A stretch of 64,000 bases of DNA from JBBQWR01 sp038210495 (GCA_038210495.1 JBBQWR010000003.1:102112-166111); one strand, 5' to 3'. Shown: positions 33,976 through 42,408, counted from the stretch's first letter. Notes: generated by a model not told the origin, from the letters alone. Numbers and translations are program-made.

Positions 33976-35163
33976 GTGAGCCTAGGCGTGAGCGATTCCG
34001 ATTCTTCTTCGTTCGCCGGCGGCGGCGATCGCGCGCCGGCGGATGGCCCCGTCTCAGCTCCGACAAATCCGAAGCTGCCGCCCGATCGAAGTAAGGCCAT
34101 CGCCATTCCCTCGGTAAAACGAGGCGAGGGTCCCGAGGCGGCCGATTCGATCGCCAACTCGGACATGGCCACGGCCGCGACGCCGCTAACGCCGCTCAAT
34201 CGCGAACGAGCCGCCGAGCTGATCTCGCAAATCCGCGAGACGGCCGACAAGCTGGCCTCCGACCAAACGACGCAAGGCGATCTCAAGCTGCTCAGCCGCA
34301 CGCTCCGCGAGCTCAGATACGCCTTCAAGGTCTTCACTCCGTATCGTTCGCGTCGCAAGGTGACAGTGTTCGGCTCCGCCCGCACGCGGCCTACGGATCC
34401 CGCCTATCAGCAAGCCGTCGAGTTCGGTCGGGCAATGGCCCAAGCGGGCTGGCTGGTCGTCACGGGCGCAGCGAGCGGGATCATGGAGGCGGGGCACGTC
34501 GGGGCGGGGCGAGAGAACTCGATGGGCCTGAACATTATGCTCCCCTTCGAGCAGCAGTCGAACGCGATCATCGCCGGCGACTCGAAGTTGGTGCACATGA
34601 AATATTTTTTCACGCGAAAGCTCATGTTCGTCAAAGAGTGCGATGCAGTCTGCCTTTTGCCGGGCGGATTCGGGACGCTCGACGAGGGGCTCGAGGTGCT
34701 GACCTTGTTGCAGACCGGCAAGCGGGAGATGGCGCCGGTCGTGCTGCTCGACGCCCCCGGCGGCGACTATTGGCGGCAGTTTCAAGATTTCACCGAGCGA
34801 GCCCTGTTGGCGCGGGGGATGATTTCGCGAGAGGACTTGAGCCTCTACAAACTAACGGACAACGCGCAGGCGGCGGTCGACGAAATTCTTCAATTCTTCC
34901 GCGTCTATCACAGTATGCGATATGTGCGGAACCGACTCGTGTTTCGCCTAACGCAAAAGCTTTCGCTCGAGCTGGTCGAGCAACTCAACGAAAGTTTTTC
35001 CGATATTTTGGCCGACGGCCAATTTGAAGTCGGCGCGGCGCTCAAGGAAGAGCACGACGAGCCCTCGCTGGTGGCCCTGCCGCGACTGATCTTCCATTTC
35101 AATCGCCGCAACCTCGGCCGCCTGCGGCAATTGATCGACGCGATCAACCGGGGCAGCGTGTAG
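33976..35163 (+). CDS. LOG-family (lysine-decarboxylase-like) Rossmann-fold protein
   Basis: This 395-residue protein has a disordered N-terminal region (1-70) and a helical segment. The LOG domain follows: VTVFGSARTRP, VTGAASGIMEA and PGGFGTLDEG near residue 229 (the PGGxGTxxE motif). The extra C-terminal 100 residues are helical. LOG proteins of plants and some bacteria release cytokinin bases by phosphoribohydrolase activity; many bacterial ones act on nucleotides of unknown kind. The start is GTG at 33976 or 33988, neither with a clear ribosome-binding site. Downstream genes lie close (10 bases) but look unrelated. Confidence 0.85.
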   Translation: MSLGVSDSDSSSFAGGGDRAPADGPVSAPTNPKLPPDRSKAIAIPSVKRGEGPEAADSIANSDMATAATPLTPLNRERAAELISQIRETADKLASDQTTQGDLKLLSRTLRELRYAFKVFTPYRSRRKVTVFGSARTRPTDPAYQQAVEFGRAMAQAGWLVVTGAASGIMEAGHVGAGRENSMGLNIMLPFEQQSNAIIAGDSKLVHMKYFFTRKLMFVKECDAVCLLPGGFGTLDEGLEVLTLLQTGKREMAPVVLLDAPGGDYWRQFQDFTERALLARGMISREDLSLYKLTDNAQAAVDEILQFFRVYHSMRYVRNRLVFRLTQKLSLELVEQLNESFSDILADGQFEVGAALKEEHDEPSLVALPRLIFHFNRRNLGRLRQLIDAINRGSV

Positions 35164-35173
35164 AAAGCAACGA

Positions 35174-35725
35174 ATGATGACCGAGCGCAGGGCGAAGCCG
35201 AAGGCCAAGCGCACGTCGCGCTTGAGCAAGCCACGCAAGTCGGCCACCAAGTCACAGTCCCCGCCGACCCCTGCCGCGCGAGCCAAGACAGCCGCGAAAG
35301 CCAAGCCAGTCGCCGAAGCGAAGCGCGCGACCCGGGAGGCGGTCTCTCCTTTCATCGACGAGCGGATTCGGTCTCAGGGTGGCTGGCGCGCCCAGACCTT
35401 GGCGGAGGTTCGCCGCATCATCCACGAGGCGGACCCGGACATCGTGGAGGATCGCAAATGGATCAAGCCCACGAACCCATTGGGCGTGCCCGTGTGGTCC
35501 CACGCTGGGATCGTCTGCACTGGAGAGACCTATAAACAAGTGGTCAAGCTGACCTTCGCCCGCGGCGCCTCGTTGGAGGACCCTCGGGGGCTCTTTAATT
35601 GCAGCCTAGAGGGAAACATCCGTCGCGCCATCGACATCCGGGAGGGAGAGTCGCCTGATGCCGAAGCGCTGAAGGCCTTGATCAAGGCCGCGGTCGCGGA
35701 GAATCTCCGATCCAGCGCTACGTGA
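35174..35725 (+). CDS. DUF1801-family (YdhG/CyaY-like fold) protein
   Basis: This 183-residue protein has a Lys/Ala/Pro-rich basic N-terminus (1-55) and a DUF1801 domain (about 65-175). Family marks are EVRRIIHEADPDIVEDRKW, YKQVVKLTFARGASL and NCSLEGNIRRAIDIREGE. DUF1801 members have a frataxin-like fold and are often found beside ArsR and SRPBCC genes, as here. A biochemical role is not established. Its stop overlaps the start of a broken second DUF1801 copy, suggesting recombination between paralogs. The gene begins 10 bases after the LOG gene. Confidence 0.8.
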   Translation: MMTERRAKPKAKRTSRLSKPRKSATKSQSPPTPAARAKTAAKAKPVAEAKRATREAVSPFIDERIRSQGGWRAQTLAEVRRIIHEADPDIVEDRKWIKPTNPLGVPVWSHAGIVCTGETYKQVVKLTFARGASLEDPRGLFNCSLEGNIRRAIDIREGESPDAEALKALIKAAVAENLRSSAT

Positions 35726-35890
35726 AAGTGACGTTCTTCCGCGGCGCGTCGCTCGGGCCCATTCCTCCTGGCGGCACGCCGAAGAGCAAGGACGCGCGTT
35801 GGATCGACATCCGCGAAAGCGACCAACTCGACGAGGCGCCGATGGCGACGTGGATGAAGCAGGCCGCCGCGTTGCCCGGCTGGATTCCTA
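35722..35890 (+). pseudogene. 5'-truncated DUF1801 fragment
   Basis: About 55 codons resemble the C-terminal third of a different DUF1801 protein: VTFFRGASLGPIPPGG, then WIDIRESDQLDEAPM and MKQAAALPGW. The first two thirds are absent and the junction coincides with the stop codon of the preceding complete DUF1801 gene. The frame runs on without homology into the ArsR gene. The fragment probably remains after a deletion between two neighbouring paralogs. Its exact 3' end is not visible. Confidence 0.6.
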
Positions 35891-35953
35891 AGCCGACTGT
35901 GCTGAGTAACTTTCTTCGCCCCAGCACCTATGCAGGCGCCACCGAATCTCGGC

Positions 35954-35981
35954 TTGACATATTCCCGTATAGGAATACAAT
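35954..35981 (+). promoter_or_regulatory. Consensus promoter with palindromic operator in the spacer
   Basis: TTGACA (35954-35959) and TACAAT (35976-35981) are 16 bases apart. The inverted repeat TATTCC-N6-GGAATA (35960-35977) fills the spacer. The ATG of the ArsR-type gene lies six bases after the -10, so the mRNA is probably leaderless. Autoregulation by the ArsR protein is the simplest reading. Confidence 0.75.
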
Positions 35982-35987
35982 AAAACC

Positions 35988-36362
35988 ATGCCGCGTGCGA
36001 AGACCACAGCCGACGTATTCAACGCCATCGCCGAGCCCCGGCGGCGACAGATTGTCGAGTTGCTGGCGCGGCGCGGGGCATTGGCCGTGGGAGCGCTGGT
36101 CGTCACGCTGGGGCTTCCGCAGCCGGCTGTCTCGAAGCACCTGGGCGTGCTGCGCAAGGTCGGCGTCGTCGCGGTGATCAAGCAAGGCAAACAACGCGTG
36201 TACAACCTGGAAGCGGAGAAGCTGAAAACCGTGCATGACTGGGTCAAGGCCTTCGAACAGCTCTGGGGCCATCAACTCGACCGCATCAAGCAGCGCGCCG
36301 AGCACCGAGCGCGCGAACAAACGGAATCGTCAACACCCCTCAAACCCCGGAAACGACAATGA
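35988..36362 (+). CDS. ArsR-family winged-helix regulator
   Basis: This 124-residue regulator has the ArsR winged helix: VFNAIAEPRRRQIVELLARR, LPQPAVSKHLGVLRKVGVV and the wing KQGKQRVYNLE. Cysteine metal sites of ArsR/SmtB sensors are missing, so it belongs to the non-metal branch often paired with SRPBCC genes. It starts at an ATG only six bases after a -10 box, without a ribosome-binding site, consistent with leaderless translation. Its stop overlaps the start of the next gene, so the two form an operon. A palindrome in its promoter is a likely operator. Confidence 0.9.
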   Translation: MPRAKTTADVFNAIAEPRRRQIVELLARRGALAVGALVVTLGLPQPAVSKHLGVLRKVGVVAVIKQGKQRVYNLEAEKLKTVHDWVKAFEQLWGHQLDRIKQRAEHRAREQTESSTPLKPRKRQ

Positions 36363-36829
36363 TGAAAACGGACACCCGTGAACAACAGTCATTCGAATCT
36401 TTCGAGATCGGCAAGGAAATCGAGATTTCGGCGCCGATCGAAATCGCCTTCGAAGCCATGCTGGACCAGCTTGGTCCGGAAGGTCAGATGCCCGACGGCA
36501 AACCGTATCCGATGAAAATCGAGGCGTGGCCCGGCGGACGCTGGTTCCGCGACCTAGGCGCCAATTCTGGCCACCTGTGGGGCCATGTGCAGGTCATCAA
36601 GCCGCCGACGCTCCTGGAGATTTGCGGGCCGCTTATGATGTCATACCCGGCGCTCAATCATGTGCAATACCGCTTCAAGGCGGAGGGGGACGGGACGCGA
36701 CTTGTGTTCCTCCACCGCGCCATGGGATCGATTCTGCCCGAACATCGCGACGGCTTGTCTCAAGGCTGGCAGCACTGGCTGGAGCGCATTCGCGAATTAG
36801 CCGAGCGCAAGAATCGGAAGAAGACTTAA
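36359..36829 (+). CDS. SRPBCC/AHA1-like domain protein
   Basis: This 156-residue protein has the SRPBCC (Bet v1-like) hydrophobic-pocket fold of the AHA1 branch: IEISAPIEIAFEAMLDQLG, WPGGRWFRD, HLWGHVQVIKPPTLLEI and a final amphipathic helix. Bacterial members paired with ArsR-type regulators are thought to bind or transform small hydrophobic molecules, but the ligand is unknown. It is translationally coupled to the ArsR gene by a four-base overlap (ATGA), and the DUF1801 genes lie just upstream: a recurring gene trio in bacteria. Confidence 0.88.
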   Translation: MMKTDTREQQSFESFEIGKEIEISAPIEIAFEAMLDQLGPEGQMPDGKPYPMKIEAWPGGRWFRDLGANSGHLWGHVQVIKPPTLLEICGPLMMSYPALNHVQYRFKAEGDGTRLVFLHRAMGSILPEHRDGLSQGWQHWLERIRELAERKNRKKT

Positions 36830-36832
36830 GCG

Positions 36833-36970
36833 ATGAGCACTTGCTGCGGATGCGGCCCGCGACCGGTCGTCGAGCCCGCGCCTAGGCGGGCCGACGTGGG
36901 CGCGACGAATCCGAGAGATTTTTGCCTGGGTGATTCCGGGGGCCATATTCTGGCGTTGGCGGTGAAGTAG
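36833..36970 (+). CDS. Possible 45-residue Cys-rich small protein
   Basis: An ATG three bases after the SRPBCC stop opens a 45-codon frame with CCGCG at its start (residues 4-8) and a Gly/Asp-rich end. No good ribosome-binding site is seen, and it may be the remnant of a longer gene. Translational coupling to the preceding gene is possible. No family recognised. Confidence 0.3.
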   Translation: MSTCCGCGPRPVVEPAPRRADVGATNPRDFCLGDSGGHILALAVK

Positions 36971-37006
36971 CCCGGGCCGCCAAACAAACTTGGAGGAACG
37001 GTAGTC

Positions 37007-37062
37007 AACGCTAATTGCCACTAATCTTCTCATTAGCGAAGATTAGCGCGGATTAGTGTTCC
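37007..37062. repeat. ATTAGCGAAGATTAG direct repeat (family I), left copy
   Basis: AACGCTAAT, CATTAGCGAAGAT and GGATTAGTGTTCC occur here and, in the same order and orientation, at 37317-37380. The two copies flank the GxxExxY fragment. Confidence 0.7.
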
Positions 37063-37324
37063 GCAAAGGTTACCGCTTCATGAGCTCGGTTCGCACTACC
37101 GGCCTGACTTGACGGTCTACGACGCCATCGTCGTGGAACTCAAGTCGATATCGGACTTGAACACCGATCGGGAGGCTCAACTCTTCAATGTCCTGCGGGT
37201 CGCCCCGCAGCAGGTCGGATACTTGCTCAACTTCGGCAAGAAAGGCGAACTCCAGTGGAAGCGGTTCATCCTCTCGGACCTACATTCGCTTGGTGAGGAG
37301 GAGCTACGAGACCGCGAACGCTAA
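37061..37324 (+). pseudogene. Truncated GxxExxY (PD-(D/E)xK-like) gene
   Basis: The frame reads HYRPDLTVYDAIVVELKSIS, then AQLFNVLRVAPQQVGYLLNFG and LQWKRFILS. These match the C-terminal half of GxxExxY-family proteins, in which VELK carries the nuclease-like Glu-x-Lys. The N-terminal half with the GxxExxY motif is missing. No start codon other than TTG 37109 is available. The stop codon lies in the right-hand family I repeat. A decayed copy of a widespread, often repeat-flanked gene of unknown function. Confidence 0.65.
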
Positions 37325-37380
37325 TCGACACTGAGTTCCGCTAATCACTCATTAGCGAAGATCAGTGGAGATTAGTGTTC
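37317..37380. repeat. ATTAGCGAAGATTAG direct repeat (family I), right copy
   Basis: Second copy of the family I sequence, in direct orientation to 37007-37062. Its AACGCTAAT contains the stop codon of the GxxExxY fragment. The following 280 bases (37381-37659) show no gene. Confidence 0.7.
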
Positions 37381-37659
37381 CCCGTTCTCCCGTTTTTTTA
37401 TTCGCCTTCGGCGAGTCGGGAAGAAAGGATTTGAAACGATTGCAATTTTCACCGACCGGCGTGCCGGGCGCCAGCGGCGTCGAAGATGGCCGATGCTAGC
37501 ATTTCTAAATTGAACCCCATCCTTCGGTTGTGACTTTTCGTCGGGTTGGCTAATTCGACGCTCCGAAATCGCGGAGCTCGATTGGCCCGGCAGTTGCATT
37601 TGCCGTCATCTCATTAAACAAGGATGACTCGCCGCTTTCGCCCAACCGGAGACAATGCG

Positions 37660-37944
37660 ATGAAAATTAGCCGTGCCCTCAACTCGCATCGAGTCGATTC
37701 GCTTCCTTTGGCTCGATCTACTTCGGAGGCGCATGGCCCCGCGATGCTTCCTTGGGCCGATCCGTACATCGCCGATCTTCAGCGCGAGAACGTCCGAGAA
37801 TTGCGGCGGGCCGAGCGAGATATCGTCGGCGCCGGATTCAATTGCCGGATCCGACAGGCGTACCCCGCTCCGCGAGCAGTCGTCGGATCTCAGCCGCAAG
37901 AAAAAATGATCCGGTCACGCACACTAGGTGCTCGGGAGTGGTAG
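37660..37944 (+). CDS. Possible small protein overlapping the end of folC
   Basis: A 94-codon frame starts at ATG 37660 with GGAG upstream. It contains MLPWADPYIADLQRENVREL, a pattern (PWADPYI plus charged helix) that looks like a genuine small planctomycete protein. Its last 107 bases overlap the 3' end of folC on the other strand, so the true C-terminus may be shorter and the tail an artefact of a lost stop. No function. Confidence 0.4.
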   Translation: MKISRALNSHRVDSLPLARSTSEAHGPAMLPWADPYIADLQRENVRELRRAERDIVGAGFNCRIRQAYPAPRAVVGSQPQEKMIRSRTLGAREW

Positions 37945-39265
37945 ATCGCTTGATGAGATCCCATGCGTGGGCGGGCGTTGACGCGACTTCAATCTGGCCG
38001 CCGCCAATTTCGGTCGCCATTATCTCCAGCGCGTCGAGTGGAAAGCCTCGGGGATTGTTTGTGTAACGGGTCAAGATGACACGATCGAACCGCGGCAAGA
38101 GTTGCTCGAGCATTTCGCGGACTTGCTTGTCTTGAGTCGTGGCGAATAGCAACAACCTCGGACCTGGCGAGAAACTTTCCTCCAAAGTTTTCAAAAGCGA
38201 CAGGACAGATGCTTCGTTGTGCGCCGTGTCGATAATGACCGTGGGCCGCCTCGAAATGACCTCTACCCGAGCGGCACAGCGAACGTTGATCAGCCCGCGC
38301 CGAATCTCGGCCTCGCTAATCCGCCAGCCTTGTCGTTGAAGTTCGGCGACGGTCGCTAGTCCGACGGCGGCATTAGCCGCCTGATGCCGACCGAGCAGCG
38401 ATAGCTCAAAATTTGCCCAGTGGCGTTCCAAATTGGACATCCGAATGTGGAAATCCAGTTCACCCCGAAGGGCTGTTTGGTCGAGCGACCTCGGCGCCCG
38501 GTAAGCGTATCTAAAATCGACGCCAAGTTGCGAGATCGAGCAGCCCTGGGCTTGGCGAACTTCGTCGATCGCCCGACAGGCTTCGTCCCCAACTACGCCG
38601 CTGACAACCGGGACACCCGGCTTGATGATCCCGGCCTTCTCGCGGGCGATCAAATCGAGCGTCGAGCCGAGTTGGTTCATGTGATCGTAACTGATGCTGG
38701 TAATGACCGAGACCAGGGGTGTTACGACATTGGTCGAGTCGAGCCGGCCGCCCAGCCCCACCTCGAGGACGGCCGCGTCGAGGCGCTGGTCGGCGAAATG
38801 GACCATCGCCATCGCGGTCGTGATTTCGAAGTACGTCGGTCCCAGCGGCGGGCCACGACCGGACGATGCATCGGCTTGCAACTCGAGCTCCAAATCGGCC
38901 ACCGCCCCGCGCACACGATCGACCAGCGCCACTAGCTGTTCGGAATCGCAAGGCCGCCCCTCGACGGCGATCCGCTCTTCGACTCGATCGAGATGCGGCG
39001 AAGTATACAGGCCCGTGCGGTAGCCCGAGGCCGTGAGGATGGCTGCGATCGTCGCGGCCGTGGAGCCTTTGCCTTTGGTGCCGGCGACATGCACGACCGG
39101 GACCGACAAATGCGGATCGCCCAACCGAGTCAGCAAGCTCCGCATCCGGTCGAGGTGAAACTCACGGCGGCGATAGGGAATCGTCGTCGCTCGCTCGTAG
39201 TCAATGCGACCGTGCAAGTAGTCGAGCGCCGCTTGGTAGGCGATGTCGGTTTCGAGTGAACGCAT
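37838..39265 (-). CDS. folC: Folylpolyglutamate synthase/dihydrofolate synthase
   Basis: This 475-residue Mur-ligase-type enzyme has the P-loop GTKGKGS (residues 62-68), the omega-loop region YTSPHLDRVEERI, a central DSTNVVTP and a C-terminal IDTAHNEAS motif. It adds glutamate to dihydropteroate and to folates in the cytoplasm, with ATP. No other folate gene is nearby. The coding region begins at ATG 39265. The 5' neighbour on the same strand (flippase-like) ends 86 bases upstream, separated by a repeat. Confidence 0.94.
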   Translation of the reverse strand: MRSLETDIAYQAALDYLHGRIDYERATTIPYRRREFHLDRMRSLLTRLGDPHLSVPVVHVAGTKGKGSTAATIAAILTASGYRTGLYTSPHLDRVEERIAVEGRPCDSEQLVALVDRVRGAVADLELELQADASSGRGPPLGPTYFEITTAMAMVHFADQRLDAAVLEVGLGGRLDSTNVVTPLVSVITSISYDHMNQLGSTLDLIAREKAGIIKPGVPVVSGVVGDEACRAIDEVRQAQGCSISQLGVDFRYAYRAPRSLDQTALRGELDFHIRMSNLERHWANFELSLLGRHQAANAAVGLATVAELQRQGWRISEAEIRRGLINVRCAARVEVISRRPTVIIDTAHNEASVLSLLKTLEESFSPGPRLLLFATTQDKQVREMLEQLLPRFDRVILTRYTNNPRGFPLDALEIMATEIGGGQIEVASTPAHAWDLIKRSTTPEHLVCVTGSFFLAAEIRRLLAERGTPVGSGN

Positions 39266-39283
39266 AAGTTTTGAAACGGGCTA

Positions 39284-39378
39284 GGGGTGGTGGGATTAGG
39301 GACTAGGGAAGGCAAGGAGCGGCTTCGCCGCTTGTCTTCTTTCCCTCGTCCCTAGCCCCCAGCCTCTAGTCCCTTCAG
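39284..39378. repeat. GGGACTAGGG inverted repeat (family J) forming a gene end
   Basis: GGGATTAGGGACTAGGGAAG on the left is complementary to CTTTCCCTCGTCCCTAGCCC on the right, around AGCGG-CTTCG-CCGCT. The right part encodes the last residues and the stop codon of the flippase-like gene (stop at 39352). Confidence 0.7.
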
Positions 39379-40497
39379 ATCCCCATCCTCGGCTTCGAGC
39401 AGCGTGTGCCCCTCCGCTTCTTCCTCATGCACTTCGTGCATCACCGTCGCCACTTCGCGGCGATTCATCAAATATACAATCATCCCCACCAGGGCAATGA
39501 GCACTTGCACGATCCGATTCCCGAGCGACACCAGCACGCCCACCCCCTTGGGCAGCACGACGGCCGTCCCTTCGATGGCGCCGGGCACGTTGCGGTACAT
39601 GAACTCGATGACCGCCTCCATCGCGCCCAGGCCATTGAGCGGCAGCGGCAGCACGCCCGCCACCGTGGCCAGCGGCACGATCACCATGTGTGACGCCAGC
39701 GACGGATGGACCGCGAGCAGTCCGGCGGACAAAAGATAAAATGCCGCCGCCACCATCGCTTGAGCGACGATCGTCAGAACGGCAGCCAACACGAGAACGC
39801 CGAAGCGCCGCCTGAATAACTGCACGGCTTCGATCAGCCGAACGCCGATGGAGCCGATTTTGGGAATTCGACTGGCCCAGCGCCCCAGCGCGTCCCACAT
39901 CGCGACAGGAAGTAGCAGCAGATGGAACGCGACGGTCATGACGGCGGTCGTGATGAACGTCGCCCGATAGATCAGGCGAACGTTGGCGTTCGTCTCCGCC
40001 TCCCAGGCGCCTGTCGCCAGAATGGCGATCGTCGCCAGGATGAACACGCCATACAACCCGATCAGCCGATCGACGACCACCGTCGCCACCGCCTCCGGTC
40101 GATGGCCATGAACTTCTCGGGCGACGAAGATCGCTTTGAACAGATCGCCGCCGACCGCTCCGAGCGAGACGAAGTTGAGCAAGTATCCGAGAAACCCCAG
40201 CCGCAATGAATCGCGGAGCTTCAGCGGCAAGTCGAGCGCCCGCACGAGCAGGTGCCAACGAAAAATCAGCAGCGTGACCGCCGCGAGCATCACGGCCAGC
40301 GACGCGGCGAGCAAATCCCACTGCTTGGGACTGTCCAGCAAGATCTGAAATGCGGCGTTGCGGCGAACGTCGTAGAACAAATAGGCGATGATCGCCAGCA
40401 GGACGCTCCATTGCAGCGTTCTGAAAACCAGTTTTCCGGCGGAGTTTTTCACGGCGAGGTTCGTCGAGATCGGACGGGGGAATAACGCCGTTGGCAA
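39352..40497 (-). CDS. Flippase-like/LPG-synthase transmembrane-domain protein
   Basis: This 381-residue integral membrane protein has about eight helices. Family marks are LLIFRWHLLVRALDLPL, LNFVSLGAVGGDLFKAIF (the G-x-x-GGD-x-x-K pattern) and VVVDRLIGLYG of the AglD/MprF N-terminal/UPF0104 group, which moves or modifies lipid-linked groups. The substrate is unknown. The start may be TTG 40497 or GTG 40452; neither has a ribosome-binding site. The last seven or so residues (KGLEAGG) come from a family J repeat, so the original C-terminus has been replaced. Confidence 0.78.
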   Translation of the reverse strand: MPTALFPRPISTNLAVKNSAGKLVFRTLQWSVLLAIIAYLFYDVRRNAAFQILLDSPKQWDLLAASLAVMLAAVTLLIFRWHLLVRALDLPLKLRDSLRLGFLGYLLNFVSLGAVGGDLFKAIFVAREVHGHRPEAVATVVVDRLIGLYGVFILATIAILATGAWEAETNANVRLIYRATFITTAVMTVAFHLLLLPVAMWDALGRWASRIPKIGSIGVRLIEAVQLFRRRFGVLVLAAVLTIVAQAMVAAAFYLLSAGLLAVHPSLASHMVIVPLATVAGVLPLPLNGLGAMEAVIEFMYRNVPGAIEGTAVVLPKGVGVLVSLGNRIVQVLIALVGMIVYLMNRREVATVMHEVHEEEAEGHTLLEAEDGDLKGLEAGG

Positions 40498-40575
40498 AAC
40501 TGTTCGGACGTGGGACGGGCGATTAACGCATGGTGGGCCGTGCCCCTCCCCGTGCCCATTGCTACTCGACTCTTA

Positions 40576-40604
40576 TTGACATAGCCGGCTGGCAGTGATA
40601 GTTT
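40576..40604 (+). promoter_or_regulatory. Probable promoter for tRNA-Ala
   Basis: A perfect TTGACA and TAGTTT are 17 bases apart, about 50 bases before the tRNA. The -10 is weak. Confidence 0.4.
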
Positions 40605-40656
40605 TTTCTATTCTCACCGGCTAATTCCCAAAAGGATTGGTCCGATGAAGATAAAC

Positions 40657-40729
40657 GGGGGATTAGCTCAATTGGGAGAGCGTCTGGCTGGCAGCCAGAA
40701 GGTCAGGGGTTCAAATCCCCTATCCTCCA
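40657..40729 (+). tRNA. tRNA-Ala (anticodon GGC)
   Basis: A 73-base cloverleaf is visible. The acceptor arms are GGGGGAT/ATCCTCC (one G-T pair), the anticodon stem TCTGG/CCAGA around loop CTGGCAG and the T arm AGGGG/CCCCT around TTCAAAT. Anticodon GGC reads GCC and GCU. No encoded CCA. Confidence 0.94.
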
Positions 40730-41025
40730 CTCGCCATTATTTTAAAATATCCGGCGATGAAGCTGGAGAGCGGAGAAAGTAGTAAGTAGAAAAGCCGGCC
40801 CGAACTTCCAGCGCCCGTTTTTTCTCGCGGATTCCTCCTGCGGTCTACCTTCTCCTCACGACTCTCTTCTCGTTGCACGGCAGGACCGGTTCGTCGCGTC
40901 CTCGTAGGTCGAATTCTCATTCCTCGCGTTTCCCGCCGCGTCAACTGTGCCAATGGTCGCACGACGGTTATCGGGCGTCAAGACGACTCCCGCGCAGTAG
41001 CCGATTGGCAGCAAGAGTTGTTTAC

Positions 41026-42408
41026 ATGGCCGATCAGCCCGCCGCGACCAACCCAAAGAAATCGTCTCGTCCGGCGCCGGGCAGCGCCGCGCGGCTGCCG
41101 CTGGGCTTGAATTTCAAGCTCTCCTTAATGATGTTCCTCCAGTACGCGATCTGGGGCGCTTGGCTGCCGCTGCTGTGGCCCTATTTGGCTGGCCATCTCA
41201 AGTTCGATGAAACGCAAATCGGCATGATGTTCGCCGTCGGCGCGATCGGCGCAATCATCGCGCCGTTCATCGCCGGGCAACTGGCCGATCGATATTTTTC
41301 CACCGAACGATTTCTGGCGTTCAGTCACTTAATCGGCGGCGTGCTGATTTGGCAATTGAGCTCGCTGACCACATACTCGCAATTCTTGGTCTTCTCGCTA
41401 GTTTACTCGCTCGTCTATTCGCCGACGCTTTCGCTGACCAACTCGCTGGCGTTCGCCCATCTGCCGGACCGCGACCGGGATTTCGGCCGCGTTCGGATCT
41501 GGGGAACGGTGGGCTGGATTGTTGTGGGGATTTCGATTGGCCAATGGCTCTACCATCATTACACGCCCGAGGGCGCGACTGTGGCGGTGAAGGTACAGGC
41601 GCAAGCGGCCGGGATGGCCGATGCATTTAGAGTCAGCGGGGCCTTGGGAATCATCATGGGCCTGTTCTGCTTCTTCTTGCCGCATACGCCGCCGGCCAAG
41701 GGCAAGCAGCGCAATGCTTCGCTCGAAGCCCTCGGTGAAATTCGCCGCCAGCCGCTCATCACGCTATTTCTGTTGGCCGTCCCTATTAGCTGCATTCACC
41801 AATTTTATTTCGTGCATACCTCGAAGTTTCTGGGCCTGTACCAAGCGCAGGCGGGCGAACTCATCGAGTGGTTCAATTCGATCTTCGGCGTCGGTGGCGT
41901 GGGACTCATGACCGTCGGGCAGATGTCGGAACTCGCCGTTCTGGCAATGATGCCCTTGCTCGCCAAAATCCTTTCCCGCAAAACGCTGCTAGGGATCGGA
42001 ATCATCGCCTATGGTCTGCGGATGTTTCTGTTTGGCTATGTCGATCAAATCGTGGCGGCGACCGGAATTAGCCCGGTGCCGATTCTGCTAGTCGGGGTCG
42101 CCATGCACGGGCTGTGCTTTGGCTGTTTTATCTTTGTCGCGTTTATGGTTGTCGACGAAGAAACGACCGGCGACGTGCGAGCCAGTGCCCAAAGTTTGTT
42201 TAATCTAGTGATCGTCGGCGTGGGCGTGATCGTTGGAAGCCTGATCGCCACCCAGTTCGCCGGGTCCAAGTGGGTCAAGGGAACCGGCGACACGATCGAT
42301 TATCATCGCTTGTTCAGCGTGCCGATGTGGGCCTCGGTGGCCTGCCTCGTGGTGCTGCTGGCCTTCTATCCCGGCGGAAAAAAGCGCGGCGGCGAGCGGG
42401 GAGCGTAA
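41026..42408 (+). CDS. MFS transporter of the nucleoside:H+ symporter type
   Basis: This 460-residue membrane protein has about 12 helices. It begins FKLSLMMFLQYAIWGAWLPL and contains RVRIWGTVGWIVVGISIG, features of the NupG/XapB-like nucleoside symporter branch of the MFS. It would import nucleosides with protons, though the ligand is not proven. ATG 41026 is preceded by AAGAG and fits the family; the frame opens earlier. Its last six residues (GGERGA) and the TAA stop lie within a family L repeat (42391-42420), so its C-terminus is repeat-derived. Confidence 0.86.
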   Translation: MADQPAATNPKKSSRPAPGSAARLPLGLNFKLSLMMFLQYAIWGAWLPLLWPYLAGHLKFDETQIGMMFAVGAIGAIIAPFIAGQLADRYFSTERFLAFSHLIGGVLIWQLSSLTTYSQFLVFSLVYSLVYSPTLSLTNSLAFAHLPDRDRDFGRVRIWGTVGWIVVGISIGQWLYHHYTPEGATVAVKVQAQAAGMADAFRVSGALGIIMGLFCFFLPHTPPAKGKQRNASLEALGEIRRQPLITLFLLAVPISCIHQFYFVHTSKFLGLYQAQAGELIEWFNSIFGVGGVGLMTVGQMSELAVLAMMPLLAKILSRKTLLGIGIIAYGLRMFLFGYVDQIVAATGISPVPILLVGVAMHGLCFGCFIFVAFMVVDEETTGDVRASAQSLFNLVIVGVGVIVGSLIATQFAGSKWVKGTGDTIDYHRLFSVPMWASVACLVVLLAFYPGGKKRGGERGA

